This document shows, piece after piece, positions 1 to 7,702 of a stretch of 64,000 bases of DNA. The position numbers and the translations under genes are program-made. Positions within the stretch are counted from its first letter, which is position 1, and each line of letters begins with the position of its first letter. Under the pieces are notes generated by a model that had not been told where the DNA came from, did not search any database, and worked only from the letters and a program-made list of their open reading frames with translations. The stretch is from JBPYFK01 sp051984675. GTDB taxonomy: Bacteria > Actinomycetota > Actinomycetes > Mycobacteriales > Pseudonocardiaceae. The stretch is taken from contig JBPYFK010000118.1 in the NCBI GenBank assembly GCA_051984675.1, positions 16,461-80,460 on the forward strand, given 5' to 3'.

Positions 1-269
1 ACCACGCTGGCCCCGACCTGGTAGTCGGTTCCCCAGGCGGCCAGCGGGGAGAGCTCCAGAAACGGCGCGTCCTCGTCGAGCAGCAGCTCGATACGCTCCC
101 GCACCAGCAGCTTTCCCCGGTTGTGGTGACGCTCGACGCGCTTGGGACCACCGCCGGCCACCGCCTTGGCGTGCTCCGCCTCGATCTCGGCGAGCTTCGA
201 CAGCATGGCATCCCGGTTCGCGACGAATTCCTCGGTCCCGGTGTCCACAGTGGACTTCAAGATCGTCAT
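1..269 (-). CDS. Acyl-CoA carboxylase beta (carboxyltransferase) subunit, N-terminal part, truncated by window edge
   Basis: Only the first ~89 codons lie in the window; the rest runs off the left edge. The reading starts at ATG 269 with MTILKSTVDTGT and continues through KRVERHHNRGKLLVRERIELLLD and an ELSPLAAWGTDY segment. This is the typical N-terminus of biotin-dependent acyl-CoA carboxylase beta subunits such as methylcrotonyl-, geranyl- or propionyl-CoA carboxylase. The start overlaps the stop of the acyl-CoA dehydrogenase gene in an ATGA, so the two are translationally coupled. With the dehydrogenase and the AtuA-like gene it forms a branched-chain or acyclic-terpene type acyl-CoA degradation operon. 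Substrate cannot be set from this fragment. Confidence 0.85.
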   Translation of the reverse strand, partial: MTILKSTVDTGTEEFVANRDAMLSKLAEIEAEHAKAVAGGGPKRVERHHNRGKLLVRERIELLLDEDAPFLELSPLAAWGTDYQVGASV

Positions 270-1414
270 CCCGTGTACCCCAATCGCTTCGCGGCCAGGC
301 TGGTGAGGATCTCCGTCGTCCCACCGCCGATGTCCAGGATCTTCATGTCCCGGTACTGCCGCTCCACCTCCGCCTCGCGCATGTACCCGAGGCCGCCGTG
401 CAGTTGCACCGCTCGGTCAACGACCCACAGGCCGGCTTCGACGGCGGTGTTCTTGGCGAAGCAGACCTCGGCGATCACGTCCTCGCCGGCCAGGGAACGG
501 CGGGCGACCTCGTGCGTGTAGCTACGAGCCACGTCCACCCGCCTGGCCATCTCGGCGAGGGTCTGCTGGACGTGCTGGCGGGAGATCAGCGGGCGCCCGA
601 ACGTCTCGCGCGCCCGGCACCACCGCACCGTCAGGTCCAACGCGCGTTGCGCTCCGGCGTAGGCCTGAGCCGCCAGGCTCACCCGCTCGCTGAGGAAATG
701 CTGGGCGAGCTGGACGAAGCCGGAGTTCTCCTCCCCGACCAGGTTCGCCGCCGGGACACGACAATCCACAAAGGACAGTTCGGCCGTGTCCGAGCAGGAC
801 CATCCCATCTTCTCCAGCTTGCGGGACACGGTGAAGCCCGGCGTGTCCCGCTCGATGACCAGCAGCGAGATCCCGTGCGCGCCGGGCTCGCCCGTGCGCA
901 CCGCCGTCGTCGCGAAGTCCGCCCGGCAGCCGGAGGTGATGAACGTCTTCGCGCCGTTGACCACGTAGTGATCGCCGTCTCGCTTCGCGGTCGTGCGCAG
1001 CGAGGCCACATCCGACCCTCCGTCGGGTTCGGTGACCGCCAGCGAGCCGATCTTCGTGCCCTTCAGCACCGGCCGGACCCACCGGTCGATCTGCTCGGCA
1101 TCACCGGCGATGACCAGGTGCGGGAGTGCGATCCCACCGGTCAGCAGCGACGCGACCAGCCCACCGGACCCGCCGGCGTAGTGCATCTCCTCCACGACCG
1201 TGAGGGCGTCGATGATGTCTCCGCCCCCGCCGCCGACCGATTCCGGGAACGACACGCCGAGCAGTCCCAGGTCCGCGGCAACCCCGTGCAGTGTCCGTGG
1301 CAACTCGCCGTCGCGTTCCCAGCTGTCCAGGTGCGGCAGGACCTCCTTCTCGACGAATCGCCGCACGGTCCGGCGCAGCTCCTCGCGCTCGGGAGTACGG
1401 AAGGGATCGGTCAC
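266..1414 (-). CDS. Acyl-CoA dehydrogenase
   Basis: FAD-dependent acyl-CoA dehydrogenase of about 382 residues that introduces the alpha,beta double bond into an acyl-CoA. Visible family features are AVTEPDGGSDVASLRTTA (FAD/substrate region), the middle beta domain with GAKTFITSG, and the C-terminal helical domain with QLHGGLGYMREAEVERQYRD and RDMKILDIGGGTTEI. I start it at GTG 1414, which forms GTGA with the upstream stop and has GGAGGTG about 8 bases upstream; the open frame extends to an ATG at 1459 that would overlap the upstream gene more. Context (AtuA-like gene before, carboxylase beta after) suggests a citronellyl-CoA, isovaleryl-CoA or similar branched substrate. The substrate is inference. 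Confidence 0.93.
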   Translation of the reverse strand: MTDPFRTPEREELRRTVRRFVEKEVLPHLDSWERDGELPRTLHGVAADLGLLGVSFPESVGGGGGDIIDALTVVEEMHYAGGSGGLVASLLTGGIALPHLVIAGDAEQIDRWVRPVLKGTKIGSLAVTEPDGGSDVASLRTTAKRDGDHYVVNGAKTFITSGCRADFATTAVRTGEPGAHGISLLVIERDTPGFTVSRKLEKMGWSCSDTAELSFVDCRVPAANLVGEENSGFVQLAQHFLSERVSLAAQAYAGAQRALDLTVRWCRARETFGRPLISRQHVQQTLAEMARRVDVARSYTHEVARRSLAGEDVIAEVCFAKNTAVEAGLWVVDRAVQLHGGLGYMREAEVERQYRDMKILDIGGGTTEILTSLAAKRLGYTG

Positions 1415-3171
1415 GACAACAGCACCTCCGGGATATCGAGGGAGCGTGCACGCAGCCACTCCCCGACCGCCTTGGCTTGCGGGTCGAATCGGGCCTTCGC
1501 GGCGACGCCCTCACCCAGCAGACCCTCGACCAGGAAGTTCAGCGCGCGCAGGTTGGGCAGAACGTGGCGCGTCACCCGCAGGTCCGCCGCTTCGGGTAGC
1601 AGCCGGCGAAACTCCTCCACCGTCAGCGCGTGTGCGATCCACTGCCACTCGGCGTCCGTGCGCACCCACACGCCCACGTTCGCGTCGCCGCCCTTGTCTC
1701 CGCTGCGCGCGCCCGCGATCCGTCCCAGCGCGGCCCTGCGGGTCGGGCCGGGCGGCAGGGGGTCGGGCAACTCCGGGGCATCGAGCGGTTCCAGCATCTT
1801 CGTCTCCGCCGCAGGAGCGATCACCACCCGCTTCCCCTGTGGGAGCACGGCGACGTGTTCGACGAGCTTCGCGTCCACGGACGCGGCCGTGAAAACGCCG
1901 TAGGGCTGAGCCTTGCCCGGAGGAGCGGTGAGGTGGAAACCGGGGTAGCTGGCGAGCGCGATCTCCACCGCGGCGCCGCTGAACCGACGGTCCACCGTGC
2001 TGGCGTCGGGGTCCTTGGCGGTACAGCGCAGCAGCGCGCTGGCTTCCTCTTCCGTCGCCGCGTCGGGCCGGTCGGTGCGGGCCAGCGACCAGCGCAGCTC
2101 CGCTGGCGGGGCGTCGGCTAGCGCGGCTTCCAGTTGCCGGCGCGCCAGCGCGGCTTTCGCCTCGATATCCGGCCCGGTCAGCACGAACTCGACCTCGTTG
2201 CGATGGCCGCCCAGGGTGTTCCGGGAGACCTTCAGCTCCGGCGGCGGAGGCTCGCCGGCCACCCCGCTGATGCTAACGCCGTCGGCGACGTCCTGGATCT
2301 GGATGGTGTCGAACCGGGCGGTGACGTCCGGGCCGGCATAGCGACCGCCCGCGATCTCGTACAGCAGCTGGGCGGTGACGGTGCCCGCCGTCACCGCCCC
2401 GGCGGTGCCCGGATGCTTGGTGATCACGCTGGAGCCGTCTGCGTGGATCTCCGTGAGCGGGAAGCCCGGATGGTCCAGGGAGTAGCCCGCTTCGAGTAGC
2501 TCAGCGAAGAAGGCGTAATTCCCGCCGGTGGCCTGGGCTCCGCATTCGATCACATGGCCGGCCACGACCGCGCCCGCGAGAGCGTCGTAGTCGTCGCGTG
2601 CCCAGCCGAAATGCGCCGCGGCCGGTCCTACCACCAACGATGCGTCGGTGACGCGACCGGTCACCACCACATCCGCCCCGGCCTGGAGGCACTCGCTGAT
2701 GCCCCATGCGCCGAGGTAGGCGTTGGCGGTCAGGGGCGTGCCCAGCCCGAGCTCGTCGGCGCGGGCGAGCAGGTCGTCACCTTCCACGTGCGCGATCTGG
2801 ACTGTGAGCCCCAAACGGTCCGCGAGTGCGCGCAGGGCGTCGGTCAGTCCCGCAGGATTGAGCCCGCCCGCGTTGGTGACGATCCGAACGCCCCGCTCCA
2901 CGGCCAGGCCCAGGCATTCCTCCATCTGACGCAGGAACGTCTTGGCGTAGCCGCGGGCGGGATCGGCCATCCGGTCCCGGCCGAGGATCAGCATGGTCAA
3001 CTCGGCGAGGTAGTCGCCGGTCAGCACGTCGAGCGGGCCGCCCGTGAGCATCTCGTGCACGGCGGCGAACCGGTCCCCGTAGAAGCCCGAAGCATTGCCG
3101 ATGCGCAACGGGCCGGGTGTCGACGAGCTGGGCGGTGTCTCTGGCTGCGGCGCCCCTCCGGTCAGCGACAT
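1411..3171 (-). CDS. AtuA-like acyclic terpene utilization family protein (DUF1446)
   Basis: About 586 residues. The N-terminal part carries the DUF1446/AtuA signature (RIGNASGFYGDRF, LTGDYLAELTMLIL, VTNAGGLNP, ECLQAGADVVVTGRVTDASL). The C-terminal part (ARSGDKGGDANVGVWVR onward) is the AtuA-like ferredoxin-fold domain, so both halves are fused here. AtuA is required for citronellol/geraniol catabolism in Pseudomonas, but its reaction is unknown. I choose ATG 3171 because upstream codons (to GTG 3270) run through the promoter palindrome. It is the first gene of a three-gene minus-strand operon with acyl-CoA dehydrogenase and carboxylase beta, each linked by a 4-base overlap. Exact substrate is not deducible. 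Confidence 0.88.
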   Translation of the reverse strand: MSLTGGAPQPETPPSSSTPGPLRIGNASGFYGDRFAAVHEMLTGGPLDVLTGDYLAELTMLILGRDRMADPARGYAKTFLRQMEECLGLAVERGVRIVTNAGGLNPAGLTDALRALADRLGLTVQIAHVEGDDLLARADELGLGTPLTANAYLGAWGISECLQAGADVVVTGRVTDASLVVGPAAAHFGWARDDYDALAGAVVAGHVIECGAQATGGNYAFFAELLEAGYSLDHPGFPLTEIHADGSSVITKHPGTAGAVTAGTVTAQLLYEIAGGRYAGPDVTARFDTIQIQDVADGVSISGVAGEPPPPELKVSRNTLGGHRNEVEFVLTGPDIEAKAALARRQLEAALADAPPAELRWSLARTDRPDAATEEEASALLRCTAKDPDASTVDRRFSGAAVEIALASYPGFHLTAPPGKAQPYGVFTAASVDAKLVEHVAVLPQGKRVVIAPAAETKMLEPLDAPELPDPLPPGPTRRAALGRIAGARSGDKGGDANVGVWVRTDAEWQWIAHALTVEEFRRLLPEAADLRVTRHVLPNLRALNFLVEGLLGEGVAAKARFDPQAKAVGEWLRARSLDIPEVLLS

Positions 3172-3204
3172 GGCACGCAGCCTGGCACCGCCCCGGGCCA
3201 AAAT

Positions 3205-3220
3205 CAAGCATTCATGCTTG
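3205..3220. promoter_or_regulatory. Perfect palindrome, candidate repressor operator for the AtuA-like operon
   Basis: CAAGCAT-TC-ATGCTTG: two 7-base arms around a 2-base centre, 34 bases upstream of the AtuA-like start and in the divergent gap to the ABC exporter. Size and placement suit a TetR-family dimer. AtuR-type TetR repressors control atu clusters in Pseudomonas, but no regulator gene adjoins here. Operator function is inference. Confidence 0.5.
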
Positions 3221-3352
3221 CTTTTTTCTGCCCAGTGCTCACCCCTACCGACCGTCGTTCGCGTGACCAAGCCCGATCGTGTTGACTTCTACCCAGCTGG
3301 AGGTCGGACGATCGCGTGCGACGACACGCGAAACCTGGGAGGTACCGAACCC

Positions 3353-5287
3353 ATGAGCGCTGGCATGAGCTGGGAGACGATGCGCTCTTTCAGCAGCGAC
3401 ACGTCCGTGACCCGACAGCGCCTGTCCCCGGGGCTGGGCCGTCGCATCGTGCGGTACGCCCGCCCGTACCTCCGGGACATCGTGCCGTTCCTGCTGCTCG
3501 TCGCCGCGTCCGCCGTGCTCGGCGTGGTCAACCCGCTGCTGTTCAAGGCGATCATCGATGACGGGATCGTTCCCCGGCAGGCGTCCGTGATCGTCTGGCT
3601 CGCGCTGGCCGTCGCGCTGGTCGCTGTGCTGGACGCCGGCTCGTCGTTACTCCAGCGCTGGTACTCCGCCAGGCTGGGCGAGGGGCTGATCTACGACCTG
3701 CGGGCCGAGGTCTTCGACCACGTGCAACGGATGCCCATCGCGTTCTTCCTGCGCGCCCAGACCGGATCGCTGGTCAGCCGGCTCAACCAGGACGTGATCG
3801 GCGCGCAGCGCGCCCTGACCAGCACGCTGTCGGCGGTGGTCTCCAACGTCCTGAGCCTGGTCCTGGTGCTGGCCACCATGCTCACGCTGTCCTGGCAGAT
3901 CACCGTGATCTCGCTGGTATTGCTCCCGCTGTTCCTGCTGCCGGTGCGCTGGGTCGGTCGCCGGCTGCAACGCGTCACTCGCGAGCAGATGACGGTCAAC
4001 GCCGAGATGAGCTCGCTGATGACCGAGCGGTTCGGGGTCGCCGGAGCCATGCTGGCCAAGCTCTACGGGCGGGTGGACGAGGAGTCCGGCGCGTTCTCGC
4101 AGCGGGCTGCCCGGGTGCGTGACCTGGGGGTCATCTCCGCGATGTACAGCCGGGTGTTCATGGTCGCGCTGACGCTGCTGGCGGCGCTGGCCACGGCCGT
4201 GGTCTACGGCTTCGGTGGGATGCTGGTGCTCGGAGGCGCCTTCCAACTCGGCACGCTGGTCGCCCTCGCGACCCTGCTCAACCGCTTGTACGGGCCGCTG
4301 ACCGCCCTGTCCAACGTGCACGTGGACGTGATGACCGCGCTGGTGAGCTTCGACCGCGTCTTCGAGGTCCTCGATCTGAACCCGACGATCGCGGAGAAGC
4401 CGGACGCGGTAGCCCTGCCGCCCGGATCAGCCGACGTGGAGTTCGAGTCGGTCTCGTTCCGCTACCCCTCCGCGGACGAGGTCTCGCTGGCGTCGCTGCA
4501 GTCCACCGCTCGCGAGGACCACTCGCCCGGCCAGCAGGTTCTGCACGACATCTCCTTCCACGCCGAGCCGGGCCAGATGATCGCGCTGGTGGGGCCGTCC
4601 GGCGCGGGCAAGACAACCATCACCCACCTCGCGGGACGGCTCTACGACGTGGACACCGGCAGCGTGCGCATCGGCGGGCACGACGTTCGCGACGTCCGAC
4701 TGTCCTCGCTGTATTCGACGGTTGGCGTGGTCACTCAGGACCCGCACCTGTTCCACGACACCATTCGCGCCAATCTCGTCTACGCACGTCCGGGCACCAG
4801 CGACGCCGAGCTGCTCGACGCCCTGCACGCGGCCCAGCTCGACGACCTCGTCGCCGAACTTCCCGACGGCCTCGACACGGTGGTCGGTGACCGTGGGTAC
4901 CGGCTCTCCGGTGGGGAGAAACAGCGCCTGGCCATCGCGCGCCTGCTGCTCAAGGCCCCGCCCATCGTGGTGCTCGACGAAGCCACCGCGCACCTGGACT
5001 CGGAGTCGGAGGCGGCGGTGCAGCAAGCGCTCAAGACAGCGTTGAAGGGACGGACGTCGCTGGTCATCGCCCACCGACTGTCCACGATCCGCGAGGCCGA
5101 CCGGATCCTGGTGATCTCCGACGGGCGCATCGTCGAAGCCGGCAAGCACGCCGACCTGCTCGCCCGCAACGGCCTGTACGCCGACCTGTACAACACTCAG
5201 TTCGCCCAGGACCGGTTGGTCCAGCAGAACCCGAGCGAGTCCACCCCGAACGACGGCGAGACACTGCTGGAACCAGCCGAGCTCTAG
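3353..5287 (+). CDS. ABC transporter, fused permease and ATP-binding protein (exporter type)
   Basis: About 644 residues in the MsbA/LmrA-like half-transporter arrangement. An N-terminal ABC type-1 membrane domain with about six hydrophobic helices (for example DIVPFLLLVAASAVLGVV and VVSNVLSLVLVLATMLTL) is followed by a nucleotide-binding domain. The latter shows Walker A (GPSGAGKTT), the signature RLSGGEKQR, Walker B (PPIVVLDEATAHLD) and the switch His (VIAHRLSTI). It acts as a homodimer or heterodimer exporting a lipid, drug or peptide; substrate is unknown. Start ATG 3353 is preceded by GGGAGGT at 3337. An insertion between strand motif FRYPSADE and QVLHDISF adds about 20 residues to the ATPase domain. 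The nudix gene follows after 13 bases. Confidence 0.92.
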   Translation: MSAGMSWETMRSFSSDTSVTRQRLSPGLGRRIVRYARPYLRDIVPFLLLVAASAVLGVVNPLLFKAIIDDGIVPRQASVIVWLALAVALVAVLDAGSSLLQRWYSARLGEGLIYDLRAEVFDHVQRMPIAFFLRAQTGSLVSRLNQDVIGAQRALTSTLSAVVSNVLSLVLVLATMLTLSWQITVISLVLLPLFLLPVRWVGRRLQRVTREQMTVNAEMSSLMTERFGVAGAMLAKLYGRVDEESGAFSQRAARVRDLGVISAMYSRVFMVALTLLAALATAVVYGFGGMLVLGGAFQLGTLVALATLLNRLYGPLTALSNVHVDVMTALVSFDRVFEVLDLNPTIAEKPDAVALPPGSADVEFESVSFRYPSADEVSLASLQSTAREDHSPGQQVLHDISFHAEPGQMIALVGPSGAGKTTITHLAGRLYDVDTGSVRIGGHDVRDVRLSSLYSTVGVVTQDPHLFHDTIRANLVYARPGTSDAELLDALHAAQLDDLVAELPDGLDTVVGDRGYRLSGGEKQRLAIARLLLKAPPIVVLDEATAHLDSESEAAVQQALKTALKGRTSLVIAHRLSTIREADRILVISDGRIVEAGKHADLLARNGLYADLYNTQFAQDRLVQQNPSESTPNDGETLLEPAEL

Positions 5288-5300
5288 AACGGGACCGAGG

Positions 5301-5786
5301 GTGAGCAGACAGAGCGCCGGAATCCTGCTGTTCCACGTGTCGGACGGCCAGCTGAGCGTCCTTCTGGTGCATCCGGGTGGTCCGTTCTGGGCGAAGAAGG
5401 ACGACGGCGTGTGGTCGATCCCCAAGGGCGAGTACGGGGACAACGAAGACGCGATCGACGCCGCGCTCCGCGAGTTCCAGGAGGAGACGGGTATGGCACC
5501 GTCGGGTGCCGACCTCATCGACCTGGGCCAGGTCAAGCAGCGAGGCGGCAAGCAGGTGCACGCCTGGGCGGCCGAGGGCGACTTCGACGTCTCCACCCTG
5601 CGCAGCAACCTCTTCGACATGCAGTGGCCACCGCGCTCGGGGGTGACCCGGCAGTTTCCCGAGGTCGACCGGGCGCAGTGGTGCGACGTCGACACCGCGC
5701 ACCGGAAGATCATCCCCGCTCAGGCGGCACTCGTCGACCGGCTGGTCGAGTGGCTGCGGGCGCGAGGCGGCCCGGGACCTACGTAG
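5301..5786 (+). CDS. Nudix hydrolase
   Basis: 161 residues. A complete Nudix box is visible at residues 43-65 (G43, E49, R57-E58, E61-E62, G64), which binds divalent metal and hydrolyses a nucleoside diphosphate-X bond. The family is DNA-mismatch/diadenosine-type (WSIPKGEY, QEETGM). Start GTG 5301 follows the exporter stop by 13 bases, with GAGG just upstream, so it is probably co-transcribed. Its stop lies inside the first CTACGTAG palindrome described below. Substrate unknown. Confidence 0.88.
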   Translation: MSRQSAGILLFHVSDGQLSVLLVHPGGPFWAKKDDGVWSIPKGEYGDNEDAIDAALREFQEETGMAPSGADLIDLGQVKQRGGKQVHAWAAEGDFDVSTLRSNLFDMQWPPRSGVTRQFPEVDRAQWCDVDTAHRKIIPAQAALVDRLVEWLRARGGPGPT

Positions 5787-5817
5787 ATGGCGCGGTTTAC
5801 GTGGGGGTCTACGTAGG
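5778..5817. promoter_or_regulatory. Inverted repeat made of two CTACGTAG palindromes
   Basis: CCTACGTAGA at 5778-5787 and its exact reverse complement TCTACGTAGG at 5808-5817, separated by 20 bases. Each arm itself contains the self-complementary octamer CTACGTAG. It lies 84 bases upstream of the zinc-ribbon gene at 5901. A weak promoter-like pair TTGCCC (5818) and TATGCG (5842) follows. A related palindrome sits upstream of the convergent winged-helix gene. It is probably a binding site for a dimeric regulator; function inferred. Confidence 0.45.
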
Positions 5818-5900
5818 TTGCCCGACGAGGGACCTTCGGCCTATGCGCCACTGTTGAGGCAGTAACGCAGCCGCCATCTCGAAGCAGCCCCGAGGTAACC

Positions 5901-6455
5901 ATGCCCCAGCAGTCCCTGCCGCGCCGGTCGAAGAACCGTCCCGGCACGCCTGCGACAACCGACGCTCCCGAGGTGACGCATATCCCGCGACAGCCGGAGC
6001 GCTCCGTGCGACACAGTGGCCCCACCGCCCCGCTCGCTCACACGATCGACGACCCCGCCGAGCGCCTGGAGGCGACTCTCCGCACCGAGGACAGTGCCGA
6101 GGAAGCCGGACTCTCCCCCTTCGAACGGGTCACCTGCCCAGTTCACCGCCGGTGGATTCACCAGTGCATCGCGTCCCCCATGCACGTCATCGAGCTCACC
6201 GGACACCGCTGGTGCCGGGACTGCCGCTCGGCGGCCACGGTCGCAGTCGACGAGCTGACCGCGACGGTTTCGGTGACCTGCCCAAGGTGCGGCCGGAACC
6301 CGAACAACTCCGCCACCCGCCAGATCGAGCGCACCTGTGAGGCCAGCATCTCCCTGTCCCGCCCTCAGGCCCGGACCGGTTCCGAAACTCGTTCGTCACA
6401 CCACCAACCGTCCGAACCCCACCGCGCCGAACCCCACGAAGCCAGGATCGCCTGA
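5901..6455 (+). CDS. Hypothetical zinc-ribbon-like protein
   Basis: 184 residues, family not recognised. The N-terminal ~70 residues are polar and probably disordered. The central part holds paired cysteines: C79-P-V-H82, C105-R-D-C108 and C127-P-R-C130, the spacing of a zinc ribbon. The C-terminus is again low complexity (Arg, Ser, His, Pro rich). ATG 5901 has GAGGT about 6 bases upstream. The stop overlaps the start of the next small gene as TGATG, so the two are coupled. Tail-to-tail with the winged-helix regulator. A nucleic-acid-binding or protein-scaffolding role is possible but unsupported. Confidence 0.6.
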   Translation: MPQQSLPRRSKNRPGTPATTDAPEVTHIPRQPERSVRHSGPTAPLAHTIDDPAERLEATLRTEDSAEEAGLSPFERVTCPVHRRWIHQCIASPMHVIELTGHRWCRDCRSAATVAVDELTATVSVTCPRCGRNPNNSATRQIERTCEASISLSRPQARTGSETRSSHHQPSEPHRAEPHEARIA

Positions 6456-6622
6456 TGCCCGTCGACTCCGTGCCCCAGCCCTGTCCGCACTGCGTTCGCC
6501 CGATCGTGCTCACCACCCGGGGCTCGGGCCGCAGGTGGGTCCACGTCGGCACCTGGCGACAACACTGCGGGGAACCGACGTGGATGACACACGGATCCAC
6601 CGCGGTCGCCGAGGGGCAGTAG
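6455..6622 (+). CDS. Small Cys/His protein (55 residues) coupled to the upstream zinc-ribbon gene
   Basis: ATG 6455 shares its A with the TGA of the preceding gene (TGATG), the usual geometry of translational coupling. The product begins MPVDSVPQPCPHCVRPIVL and has a CPHC pair plus a later QHCG, giving another possible metal site. Its Trp/His/Arg-rich middle (RRWVHVGTWRQHC) is unlike the low-complexity shadow frames here. Family unrecognised. Confidence rests on coupling and the Cys pair only. Confidence 0.45.
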   Translation: MPVDSVPQPCPHCVRPIVLTTRGSGRRWVHVGTWRQHCGEPTWMTHGSTAVAEGQ

Positions 6623-6653
6623 CCGCACGCGGCAACCGCCGGCTGGCATGCGG

Positions 6654-7292
6654 CTACCCCCGTCCCGCATGGCGCAGCGCAAACACGCTGTCGTAGTCGA
6701 TCCGCACTTCCCGGGAGTTGTCCAACCGGTAACCGACACCGCGCACCGTGGTGATCAGATCCAGCGCGGGACCGAGCTTTCGACGCAACCTTCGGACGTG
6801 CACGTCGACCGTGCGCGTGGAGACGTAGTCGATCTTCCATACGGAGCGCAGAAGCTCGAGGCGTCCGATGACCTGCCCGGGCCGCTCGCACAGGAACAGC
6901 AGCAGATCGAATTCCAGCCGGGTCAGCTTGACCGGCACTCCGCGCACCGCGGCCACCCGCGACGGAACGCTCAGCCGCAACGGTCGGGAGTCGTCGTCCC
7001 GATCGGACACGACCGACAATTCTGGTTTCGGTGGTCGCGCCGGCGCCGATTCCACCGGCGCCGATTCCAGTTGTATTTCCACGGCAGGGCCGGATGACTC
7101 GGTGACGAACCCGTGCAGTTCCCGCGCCAGCAATTCACTCACCTCAGTCACCCGGTCCGGTTCTACCATGACCTGGGCAACCACCTTGATCAGCGCTTGC
7201 CGCCTCGGCGACGCGGATTTCCCGGTCCCGCGTGCGCGGTCGTTCGCGGGCCGCAGCCGCGCGGGAGCGGTTGTCGACGGAACTGTGCTCAC
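6654..7292 (-). CDS. Winged helix-turn-helix transcriptional regulator (OmpR/PhoB-type DNA-binding domain)
   Basis: About 212 residues. The C-terminal ~100 residues form a Trans_Reg_C winged helix (VKLTRLEFDLLLFLCERPG, VSTRTVDVHVRRLRRKLG, ITTVRGVGYRLD). The N-terminal ~70 residues are not a standard receiver domain: no phospho-acceptor Asp context is visible, only a short helical segment (VEPDRVTEVSELLARELHG) and an Ala/Pro-rich linker. It is therefore not an ordinary response regulator. I choose GTG 7292 because GGAGGA lies 6-7 bases upstream; the frame extends to 7385 without a better site. Direct repeats and a palindrome upstream suggest autoregulation. It is convergent with the two zinc-ribbon genes (31-base gap). 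Confidence 0.82.
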   Translation of the reverse strand: MSTVPSTTAPARLRPANDRARGTGKSASPRRQALIKVVAQVMVEPDRVTEVSELLARELHGFVTESSGPAVEIQLESAPVESAPARPPKPELSVVSDRDDDSRPLRLSVPSRVAAVRGVPVKLTRLEFDLLLFLCERPGQVIGRLELLRSVWKIDYVSTRTVDVHVRRLRRKLGPALDLITTVRGVGYRLDNSREVRIDYDSVFALRHAGRG

Positions 7293-7702
7293 TGGTTTCC
7301 TCCAGCGCGGAATCGAGAATCCACAAAGGCAGGTACGGGAATCCGTTGCTGCAGGCCAGCAACGAGCGGAGACGCTCGACAACACCGCGCGCTCTCGCGT
7401 CGGTCGTCGAATAGCGCTCAGATCAACGACAGAGTTGGATCAACGACAGAGGGCGCTGGCTACGTCGCCGTAGTCGACGTAGCTCCTGCGGGAGAAGTCA
7501 TCACAGAGTTGCGCCACGCTGATCACGCTATGCAGGGCCGGCAACCAGGGTCAAGGCAACGGGCACCAGTCCCACGCAGTGGAAGGCCCACGCCCGGCCA
7601 CCACGAAGCGCGGAGCAGCGCAGTCGCCAGGGAAGAATCCACCTGCACCACTTCCTACTGACGGGTAGATAATGCGAGGATCTCTCGGCCAAGGAGGTCC
7701 TG
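7293..7702. other. 410-base intergenic region with direct repeats and a palindrome
   Basis: Divergent gap between the winged-helix regulator (minus) and the fused reductase (plus). It holds GATCAACGACAGAG twice (7421-7434 and 7438-7451, period 17), and GCTACGTCG-N7-CGACGTAGC at 7459-7483. The first suits an OmpR-type regulator that binds direct repeats. The second shares CTACGT with the 5778-5817 element. No convincing gene is seen here. Confidence 0.5.
7421..7451. promoter_or_regulatory. 14-base direct repeat, candidate site for the winged-helix regulator
   Basis: Two exact copies of GATCAACGACAGAG spaced 17 bases start to start. They lie ~130 bases upstream of the regulator start and ~250 bases upstream of the reductase. 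PhoB/OmpR-type domains bind head-to-tail repeats, usually with a period of 10-11; 17 is longer, so the match is only suggestive. Confidence 0.35.

Noticed and set aside
398..1903. 501-residue plus-strand open frame
   Set aside because: Antisense to the acyl-CoA dehydrogenase and AtuA-like genes; its composition (Arg/Ala/Pro-rich) is that of a high-GC shadow frame.
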